A DNA stretch of 64,000 nucleotides from Kitasatospora setae KM-6054. Lineage in GTDB: Bacteria > Actinomycetota > Actinomycetes > Streptomycetales > Streptomycetaceae. A model generated the notes under the pieces. It had not been told where the DNA came from. It did no database searches and saw nothing but the letters and a program-made list of their open reading frames with translations. Positions 57,543 through 64,000 of this stretch are shown in pieces; position 1 is the first letter of the stretch, and each line of letters begins with the position of its first letter. Made by a program: the position numbers and the translations under genes. Location of the stretch: assembly GCF_000269985.1 (NCBI RefSeq), contig NC_016109.1:1550001-1614000 (forward strand). Direction: 5' to 3'.

Positions 57543-59576
57543 ATGCCGGACCGGACGGCCCGCACCCCCGCACCGAGCGCCGACCGGCCCGACCTGCTGC
57601 GCAACGTGGCCCTGGTCGGCGCCGGCGGCACCGGGAAGACCACCCTCGCCGAAGCCCTCGCCCACACCGCCGGCGTCCTGACCAGGGCCGGAACCGTCCC
57701 CGACGGCACCACCACCGCCGACTGGGAGGAGATCGAGCACCGGCAGCAGCGCTCCGTCCAGCTCGCGCTCCTCCCGCTGCCCTGGCGCGGCCACAAGGTC
57801 AACCTGCTGGACGCCCCCGGCTACGCCGACTTCGCCGGCGAGCTCCAGGCCGCCCTGCGGGCCGCCGAGGCCGCCCTGTTCGTGCACTCCGCCGCCGACC
57901 CCGAGCTGCCCCGCCCGGTCCTGGAGCTCTGGCGCCGCTGCGAGCGGACCCGGCTCCCCCGCGCGGTCGTCCTCACCCACCTGAACACCGCCCGGGTCCG
58001 CCTCGACGACGTCCTGCGGATGCTCCAGGACACCCTCGGCACCCCCGACACCGTCCGCCCGCTGCACCACGTCGACCTGCGCGACGGCCGGCTGCACGGC
58101 CTCACCGACCTGCTCACCGGCCGGACGTACGGCGCCCCCGGCGACACCCCCGACCCGGCCGCCGAACGCGCCCGGCTGGTCGAGGCGCTGGCCGGCGAGG
58201 ACGACACCCTGCTCGCCCGCTACCTCGACGGCGAACCGCTCGACCTCCCCGCCCTCACCGCCGGGCTGCGCCGCGAGGTGCTGGCCGGCACCCTGCACCC
58301 CGTCCTCGCCACCGCCCCCACCGCCCCCGACCGGACCGGCTGCGACGCCCTGCTCGACCTGCTCGCCGACGCCTTCCCCTCCCCCGCCGACCGCACCGAC
58401 GACCTGCCCCCCGCCGACCCGGACGCCCCGCTCACCGCCCAGGTCGTGCACACCGGCGAGGACCCCTACCTCGGCCGCCTCAGCCTGCTCAAGGTCTTCG
58501 CCGGCACCCTGCGCCCCGACACCGCCGCCCGCCTCCCCGACGGCACCGAGGAGCACCTCACCGCCCCGCACAGCCCGCTCGGCCACCAGCTGCGCCCCGT
58601 CCCGCACGCCGTCGCCGGCGACCTCGCCACCGTCACCAAGCTCACCAGCGCCCGCACCGGCGACACCCTCACCGGCGCCGACGCCCCCGACGCCGCCGCC
58701 CTGCCGCCCTGGCCGCTGCCGGAGGCGCTGCTCCCGACCGCCGTCCGGGCCCGCTCCGAGGCCGACGACGACAAGCTCTCCCAGGCCCTCGGCCGGCTCT
58801 CCGCCCAGGACCCGGCGCTGCGCGTCGAACAGAACCCGGACACCGGCCAGCTCGTCCTGTGGTGCACCGGCGAGGCCCACCTCGCCGTCACCCTGGACCG
58901 GCTCACCGCCCGGCACGGCGTCCGGGTCGACACCGTCGACTACCAGGTCGCGCTGCGCGAGACCTTCGCCGCCCCCGCCGAGGGCCACGGCCGGCACGTC
59001 AAGCAGTCCGGCGGCCACGGCCAGTACGCGATCTGCGACCTCACCGTCGAACCGCTGCCCGGCGGCGGCTTCGAGTTCGTCGACCGGGTGGTCGGCGGCA
59101 CCGTCCCCCGGCACTTCGTCCCCTCGGTCGAGAAGGGCGTCCGCGCCCAGCTCGCCCGGGGCCTGCGCGGCCACCCGATGACCGACGTCCGGGTCACCCT
59201 CACCGACGGCCGGGCGCACGCGGTCGACTCCTCCGACGCCGCCTTCCAGACCGCCGCCGCGCTCGCCCTCAAGGAGGCCGCCGAGCACGGCTCGGTCGAG
59301 GTCCTCGAACCCGTCGACGAGGTACGGGTGCTGCTGCCCGACGAGTACCAGGGCGCCGTCCTCGGCGACCTCTCCGCCCGCCGCGGCCACGTGCTCGGCA
59401 CCGAGGTCGGCGGCGAGGGCCTCAGCCTGGTCCGCGCCGAGGTCCCCGAGCTCGAACTCGCCCGCTACCCGCTCGACCTGCGCTCGCTCTCGCACGGCAC
59501 CGGCCGGTTCACCCGCCGCTACCTGCGGCACGCCCCGATGCCCGCGCACCTCGCCGCCCGGCACCCGGACGGGTAG
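57543..59576 (+). CDS. EF-G-like protein EF-G2 with degenerate GTPase motifs
   Basis: 677 residues. The five-domain EF-G layout is kept. G1 GAGGTGKTT and G3 LDAPGYADF are close to normal, but the G4 NKxD guanine motif is THLN in VVLTHLNTARVRL. A complete nucleotide-specificity motif is therefore missing. Domains IV-V keep GGHGQYAICDL and the SHGTGRFTRRYL end. Mycobacterial EF-G2 is reported as non-essential and poor as a GTPase. ATG at 57543 with AGGAGG. Confidence 0.9.
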   Translation: MPDRTARTPAPSADRPDLLRNVALVGAGGTGKTTLAEALAHTAGVLTRAGTVPDGTTTADWEEIEHRQQRSVQLALLPLPWRGHKVNLLDAPGYADFAGELQAALRAAEAALFVHSAADPELPRPVLELWRRCERTRLPRAVVLTHLNTARVRLDDVLRMLQDTLGTPDTVRPLHHVDLRDGRLHGLTDLLTGRTYGAPGDTPDPAAERARLVEALAGEDDTLLARYLDGEPLDLPALTAGLRREVLAGTLHPVLATAPTAPDRTGCDALLDLLADAFPSPADRTDDLPPADPDAPLTAQVVHTGEDPYLGRLSLLKVFAGTLRPDTAARLPDGTEEHLTAPHSPLGHQLRPVPHAVAGDLATVTKLTSARTGDTLTGADAPDAAALPPWPLPEALLPTAVRARSEADDDKLSQALGRLSAQDPALRVEQNPDTGQLVLWCTGEAHLAVTLDRLTARHGVRVDTVDYQVALRETFAAPAEGHGRHVKQSGGHGQYAICDLTVEPLPGGGFEFVDRVVGGTVPRHFVPSVEKGVRAQLARGLRGHPMTDVRVTLTDGRAHAVDSSDAAFQTAAALALKEAAEHGSVEVLEPVDEVRVLLPDEYQGAVLGDLSARRGHVLGTEVGGEGLSLVRAEVPELELARYPLDLRSLSHGTGRFTRRYLRHAPMPAHLAARHPDG

Positions 59577-59582
59577 CCGCGG

Positions 59583-60005
59583 TCAGGAGCGGCGCGGCAG
59601 CGCGCACGCCGGGGTGCCGCCCGGCATCCGGTCCCGGTTCCTCGCGATCCAGCGGTAGACCACGTCCGCCACCGGCCGGACCGGCGCCAGCGCCAGCACT
59701 CCGCCGGCCCACGCCCACAGCCCGCCCGACCGCATCAGCAGCCGCGCCACCGCCTGCGCCCCGCCGTACACCCGGCGGTCCGGCGTGATCCAGAGCACCT
59801 CCCGGGAGGCCCGCTCCGCCGACACCTCCCCGCCGGTGAACTCCGCCAGCGCCGCCAGGTCGGCGAACTGGTACGCCACCGCGTCCCACCCCGCCGAGGA
59901 GAGGCTCTGCCGCGGGTACCGCTCCGCCCACCGCACGCAGCTGGAGCAGAACGCGCAATCGCCGTCGAAAACCAGCACCGGCCCCGGTGCGTACGCACTC
60001 GTCAT
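59583..60005 (-). CDS. DCC1-like thiol-disulfide oxidoreductase (DUF393)
   Basis: 140 residues from the ATG at 60005. The signature VFDGDCAFCSSCVRW gives the DCC motif. The rest reads as the small thioredoxin-like DUF393 domain (REVLWITPDRRVYGGAQAVARLL, LAPVRPVADVVYRWIARNR). Function unknown. It is convergent with EF-G2 by 6 bp and divergent from the large membrane protein. Confidence 0.9.
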   Translation of the reverse strand: MTSAYAPGPVLVFDGDCAFCSSCVRWAERYPRQSLSSAGWDAVAYQFADLAALAEFTGGEVSAERASREVLWITPDRRVYGGAQAVARLLMRSGGLWAWAGGVLALAPVRPVADVVYRWIARNRDRMPGGTPACALPRRS

Positions 60006-60196
60006 GGCGGTGATCCTCCACCCCCGCGGCGCCGGCCGACAAACCGGGGGCGTCGAACCCGCCCGCACGGGGCAACATCCCCCCGAAACCACCGCACGCG
60101 GCCGAGATGTGACCCAGGATCAGCTGATGATCCGCACAGCCGGGCCGCCGCACGGTAACCTGCCGCAGATCGATCAGGGGAGAAGGAGCTGCACAG

Positions 60197-61840
60197 GTGA
60201 CTCAGCTCGACATGACGCCGGGCGCGCAGGTACCGCGGACGGACGTCGGCAACCAGACCGCGGTCACCCAGGCGTTCTCCTCCGCCGCGTACCGCACCGG
60301 CGAGTACACGGAGCTGGAGGCCCTCGCCGGGATCGGGATCAAGAAGGGCCGGTTCGCGCTCTTCCGCCCCAGCGCCGGCGAGGCGTTCAGCCGCGCGCTG
60401 ATCGACCGCACCCTCGGCGGCGGCCGCAAGCCGCTCGTCCCCTCGCACGGCACCGACATCCGGATGGTCGTCGAGCACTGCCTCGCCGCCCAGGACCTGC
60501 GCGAGGCCCGGGACCGCCGACTGGCCGGCCTCACCCTGCTGTTCGGCGTGCTCTTCCTCCCCGGCACGCTGGTCTGGCTGGCCGCCTACCAGGCCCGCGC
60601 CTGGCTCGGCAGCAAGAAGTCCGCCGCCCGGGACGGCTTCGTCGGCACCGCCGCCCTGCTGCTCGCCTTCGGCCTGACCCTGCTGCTGCTGATCCGCCCG
60701 CCGTTCGACGGCCTGCTCGGCCTGTACTTCCGGGTGGTCATGCTGGGCCCGGCCCTCGGCTGGTACCTCGCCAAGCGCACCGTGGTCGCCAGCGTGATGC
60801 AGCAGCGCGCCCGCTGGGGCGACCTGGTCGGCGGCAGCGCCGTCGCCGCCGTCGTCCCCAAGGCCGTGCCCAAGGACCACCTGGACAAGAAGGCCAACAC
60901 CCTGAAGGCCGGCCTGGACCGGCTGACCACCGAGCAGAACACCAACATCCAGCACTACGCGGGCCCCAAGGGCATCCTCGGGATCGGCGCCCGCTGGGCC
61001 GAGTGGTCGCTGCGCGAGGACCTCCGCCCCGCCGAGGGCCACCCCGACTTCCGCACCTTCCACGTCGCCGACCTGACCCGCCGGATCGCCGACCGCCTCT
61101 CCCGGCTGACCAGCAGCGACGTCCCCAACGGCGGCCTGCCCAAGCCGCAGATCAGCCACTGGGTGGTGCTGGACACCGGCGAGGGCGCCGACGAGATCGG
61201 CCGCCCCTCCGGCCCCGACATGGACGGCGACCGGATGCGCGACTTCGCCGTCCAGGAGCTGGCCAGCAAGCAGAGCCTCGGCGCCGACACCCGGCACCGG
61301 ATCGCCGTCCAGTTCGTGCTGCACAAGGGCCAGTTGGTCTCCACCATCGTCATCAACACGATGGTGCTGGCGCAGAACCTGCAGATCCACGTCACCCCGC
61401 ACACCCTCGGCCCGATCAACGGCTACTTCACCTCCAAGCCGAAGACCCCCGAGAAGGACGTCGCCAAGACCCTCCGCTTCTGGGAGACCCGCACCGTCCA
61501 ACTCCCGGTCGTCACCGACGACGAGGTGGTCCGCCAGGCCGTCCGGGCGCCCTTCCACAAGATCCCCGGCCTGCAGAAGTGGCTCGGCGGCGGCATCTCC
61601 TTCCCCGAACCGCTCTGCCTGCGCCAGGCGTGGGCCGACCCGACCTGGAACAGCCGCTACAAGTCGGACGACACGATCTACCTGCCCAGCCCGGTCCTCG
61701 GCATCATCCACGCCGCCGTGATCGAGTTCCTGGACGAGCACGACGTCGCCACCGACCGGATCGCCAACCGCTCCAACGTCCTGCGCGGCGAACTCCAGGG
61801 CGCCCGCCCGTTCCGCGCCGACAAGTACGACGCCGGCTGA
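60197..61840 (+). CDS. large membrane protein of unknown function, 547 aa
   Basis: I do not recognise the family. GTG at 60197 with GGAGAAGGAGC upstream. After an amphipathic N-terminus (about 1-105) there are three likely membrane helices (about 109-131, 148-166, 170-191). The long C-terminal half is probably cytoplasmic, with Gly/Asp-rich loops (GEGADEIGRPSGPDMDGD) and a strand-rich segment (HRIAVQFVLHKGQLVSTIVINTM). A 21-bp perfect hairpin follows the stop. Confidence 0.82.
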   Translation: MTQLDMTPGAQVPRTDVGNQTAVTQAFSSAAYRTGEYTELEALAGIGIKKGRFALFRPSAGEAFSRALIDRTLGGGRKPLVPSHGTDIRMVVEHCLAAQDLREARDRRLAGLTLLFGVLFLPGTLVWLAAYQARAWLGSKKSAARDGFVGTAALLLAFGLTLLLLIRPPFDGLLGLYFRVVMLGPALGWYLAKRTVVASVMQQRARWGDLVGGSAVAAVVPKAVPKDHLDKKANTLKAGLDRLTTEQNTNIQHYAGPKGILGIGARWAEWSLREDLRPAEGHPDFRTFHVADLTRRIADRLSRLTSSDVPNGGLPKPQISHWVVLDTGEGADEIGRPSGPDMDGDRMRDFAVQELASKQSLGADTRHRIAVQFVLHKGQLVSTIVINTMVLAQNLQIHVTPHTLGPINGYFTSKPKTPEKDVAKTLRFWETRTVQLPVVTDDEVVRQAVRAPFHKIPGLQKWLGGGISFPEPLCLRQAWADPTWNSRYKSDDTIYLPSPVLGIIHAAVIEFLDEHDVATDRIANRSNVLRGELQGARPFRADKYDAG

Positions 61841-61859
61841 GCCGGCCCCGCCGCGGCAC

Positions 61860-61903
61860 GCGTTCAGGGGCGTACGGGAGACCTCCCGTACGCCCCTGAA
61901 CGC
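61860..61903. terminator. bidirectional terminator, 21-bp perfect stem
   Basis: Arms 61860-61880 and 61883-61903 pair without mismatch around a 2-nt loop, between the membrane-protein stop and the HIT-gene stop. Confidence 0.9.
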
Positions 61904-61930
61904 ATAGTCAGCCCGCCACCCGGGACAGGC

Positions 61931-62476
61931 TCAAACCGGCCATACCTCGGCCAGCATCTTGCGGGTGTCCGCCAGCAGCTGCGGCAGCACCTTGGTCTGC
62001 CCCACCACCGGCATGAAGTTGGTGTCCCCGCCCCAGCGCGGCACCACGTGCTGGTGCAGGTGCGCGGCGATCCCCGCCCCGGCGGCCGCCCCCTGGTTCA
62101 TCCCGATGTTGAACCCGTGCGCCCCCGAGGCCGCCCGCAGCGCCGTCATCGCCTTCTTGGTGAACTCCCCGAGCTCCGCCGTCTCCGGCCCGTCCAGCTC
62201 GGTGTAGTCCGCGACGTGCCGGTACGGCACCACCATCAAGTGCCCGCCGTTGTACGGGTACAGGTTCAGCACCGCGAACACCGACCCGCCGCGCTGCACG
62301 ATCAGCCCGTCCTCGTCGCTCAGCTTCGGGATCGAGCAGAACGGACAACCGTCGTCCGGAGCCGGGCCGGTGGGCTTGTTCTCGCCCTGGATGTACGCCA
62401 TCCGATGGGGTGTCCACAGGCGACGGAAGCCGTCCGGCTCCCCCACGCCCCGCTGCAGTTCCGGCTCACTGGTCAT
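61931..62476 (-). CDS. HIT-family nucleotide phosphorylase/hydrolase
   Basis: 181 residues from the ATG at 62476 (MTSEPELQRG). A zinc-type CPFC near residue 45 precedes the HIT motif HLHQHVVPRWGGD, and NLYPYNGGHLMVVP is typical of AP4A phosphorylase-like HIT proteins. It may cleave dinucleoside polyphosphates. It lies 96 bp after thrS in the common actinobacterial thrS-HIT order. Confidence 0.93.
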   Translation of the reverse strand: MTSEPELQRGVGEPDGFRRLWTPHRMAYIQGENKPTGPAPDDGCPFCSIPKLSDEDGLIVQRGGSVFAVLNLYPYNGGHLMVVPYRHVADYTELDGPETAELGEFTKKAMTALRAASGAHGFNIGMNQGAAAGAGIAAHLHQHVVPRWGGDTNFMPVVGQTKVLPQLLADTRKMLAEVWPV

Positions 62477-62572
62477 GCCCGCCAGCATAAGCGCCCCGGC
62501 CCACGAACAGAGCAGTGCGGGGCGGACCTCCCGAAGGAGACCGCCCCGCCCGTCACACCGGCCCTACCGGGA

Positions 62573-64000
62573 TCAGACCTGCACCCGGCTGCGCACCGCC
62601 TCGACGATCTCGGCGATCGCCTCGTCCTTCGGCACGCCGTTCTTCTGCTCGCCGCTGCGGTAGCGGAACGACACCGCGCCGGCCTCGACGTCGTCGTTGC
62701 CCGCGATCAGCATGAACGGGACCTTGGTCTTCTGCGCGTTCCTGATCTTCTTCTGCATCCGGTCGTCCGAGGTGTCGACCTCGACCCGGATCCCGTGCTT
62801 CTTCAGCTCGGCCGCGACGTCCAGCAGGTACGGCACGTGCTCGTCGGTGATCGGGATGCCGGTGACGGTGACCGGGGCCAGCCACGGCGGCATCGCGCCC
62901 GCGTAGTGCTCCAGCAGCACCGCGAAGAAGCGCTCGATCGAGCCGAACAGCGCCCGGTGGATCATGACCGGCCGCTGCCGCGAGCCGTCCGCCGAGGTGT
63001 ACTCGAGGTCGAAGCGCTCCGGCAGGTTGAAGTCGAGCTGGATGGTCGACATCTGCCAGGTCCGGCCGATCGCGTCGCGCGCCTGGACCGAGATCTTCGG
63101 GCCGTAGAAGGCCGCGCCGCCCGGGTCCGGCACCAGCGGCAGGCCCTGCTTCTCGGCCACGCTGGCGAGGACGGCGGTAGCCTCCTCCCACGCATCGTCC
63201 GACCCGACGAACTTCTCCGGGTCCTTGGTGGAGAGCTCCAGGTAGAAGTCGTTCAGGCCGTAGTCGCGCAGCAGGTCCAGCACGAAGGTCAGGGTGCGGT
63301 CCAGCTCGTCGGCCATCTGCTCGCGGGTGCAGTAGATGTGCGCGTCGTCCTGGGTGAAGCCGCGGGCGCGGGTCAGGCCGTGCACCACGCCGGACTTCTC
63401 GTACCGGTAGACCGTGCCGAACTCGAACAGGCGCAGCGGCAGTTCGCGGTAGGAGCGGCCGCGCGCGTCGAAGATCAGGTTGTGCATCGGGCAGTTCATC
63501 GGCTTGAGGTAGTAGTCGACGCCCTCGTCCAGCTGCATGGGGGGGTACATGCCGTCGGCGTACCAGTCGAGGTGGCCGCTGGTCTCGAACAGCTTCCCCT
63601 TGGTGGCGTGCGGGGTGTAGACGAACTCGTAGCCCTCCTCCTCGTGCCGCTTGCGCGAGTAGTCCTCCATGGTGCGGCGGATGATGCCGCCCTTGGGGTG
63701 GAAGACGGCGAGGCCGGAGCCGATCTGCTCGGGGATGGAGAACAGGTCGAGCTCGTTGCCGAGCTTGCGGTGGTCGCGCTTGGCGGCCTCCTCCAGGAAG
63801 TCGAGGTGGGCCTTGAGCTCGTCCTTGGTGGGCCACGCGGTGCCGTAGAGGCGCTGCAGCATCGGGTTGCGCTCGCTGCCGCGCCAGTACGCGGCGGCGG
63901 AGCGCATCAGCTTGAAGGCCGGGATGTGCCGGGTGCTGGGCAGGTGCGGGCCGCGGCAGAGGTCGCCCCAGCAGAGCTCGCCGGTCTTCGGGTCGAGGTT
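62573..64000 (-). CDS. thrS: threonyl-tRNA synthetase (C-terminal part)
   Basis: The last 475 codons, the start lying beyond the right edge. Zinc-ligand signatures are present: [19 protein letters not shown] and [13 protein letters not shown]. The anticodon-binding domain ends [11 protein letters not shown]. The first visible residues, [18 protein letters not shown], are in frame to the edge. It charges tRNA-Thr. Confidence 0.97.
   Translation of the reverse strand, partial: NLDPKTGELCWGDLCRGPHLPSTRHIPAFKLMRSAAAYWRGSERNPMLQRLYGTAWPTKDELKAHLDFLEEAAKRDHRKLGNELDLFSIPEQIGSGLAVFHPKGGIIRRTMEDYSRKRHEEEGYEFVYTPHATKGKLFETSGHLDWYADGMYPPMQLDEGVDYYLKPMNCPMHNLIFDARGRSYRELPLRLFEFGTVYRYEKSGVVHGLTRARGFTQDDAHIYCTREQMADELDRTLTFVLDLLRDYGLNDFYLELSTKDPEKFVGSDDAWEEATAVLASVAEKQGLPLVPDPGGAAFYGPKISVQARDAIGRTWQMSTIQLDFNLPERFDLEYTSADGSRQRPVMIHRALFGSIERFFAVLLEHYAGAMPPWLAPVTVTGIPITDEHVPYLLDVAAELKKHGIRVEVDTSDDRMQKKIRNAQKTKVPFMLIAGNDDVEAGAVSFRYRSGEQKNGVPKDEAIAEIVEAVRSRVQV

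Overview
High-GC (about 73%) actinomycete chromosome segment, almost certainly from the family Streptomycetaceae (Streptomyces or Kitasatospora). The evidence is an essentially intact BldD developmental regulator, heavy GTG/TTG start use, and a housekeeping order known from Streptomyces: pyrR-bldD-nusB-efp, then aro genes, mltG-ruvX-alaS, rpsD, aspS-hisS, relA-apt-secF-secD-yajC, ruvBAC-yebC-pdxT-pdxS, the phosphatidylinositol mannoside genes, and HIT-thrS. The genus cannot be decided from the sequence. I see no tRNA or rRNA gene, insertion sequence, prophage or CRISPR array, so this is core chromosome with scattered variable genes.

Layout. 1-5.2 kb: 5' part of pyrR with a PyrR-binding RNA hairpin, autoregulated bldD, an unknown protein, a thioesterase, nusB-efp, and an M24-peptidase-like protein lacking most metal ligands. 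5.4-12.5 kb is the most variable block: zinc-free L33/L31, an XRE-cupin regulator divergent from an EamA transporter, a Ni/Co transporter under a cobalamin riboswitch, a DUF6445-like oxygenase, an endonuclease VIII-like glycosylase, and a TetR/SDR divergent pair. 12.6-26.5 kb, all on the minus strand: a P-loop kinase, the tightly overlapping aroC-aroK-aroB-aroQ operon, aroE-GNAT-ABC ATPase, two tandem mltG genes (one with Gln-rich repeats), ruvX, alaS and two small membrane proteins. 26.8-38.4 kb: a large STAND ATPase that seems to have lost its LuxR HTH against the rpsD terminator, rpsD with a possible attenuator, rarA, a YrdC protein, ppk2, a LysR/GNAT convergent pair, and the aspS-hisS-metallohydrolase operon. 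38.6-53.5 kb: a cyclophilin-type PPIase and a DUF349 protein (plus strand), then lipoprotein, relA, apt, secF, secD, yajC, ruvB, ruvA, ruvC, yebC, pdxT and pdxS on the minus strand. 53.6-64 kb: a LemA-like protein, a tautomerase-like protein, pimA, PIM acyltransferase, PIP synthase, EF-G2, a DCC oxidoreductase, a large unknown membrane protein, a HIT protein and most of thrS.

Functional links. Many neighbours overlap by 4 bp (ATGA or GTGA) and are probably translationally coupled: aroB/aroQ, aroK/aroC, aroE/GNAT/ABC, alaS/ruvX, aspS/hisS/metallohydrolase, pgsA/acyltransferase/pimA. Strong GC-rich hairpins mark most operon ends. The most unusual signals are the rpsD leader terminator with a U-tract, the truncated STAND regulator, the pseudo-peptidase beside efp, the Gln-rich MltG, and the Ala/Ser-rich insert in SecD. 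No wholly new multigene system stands out.
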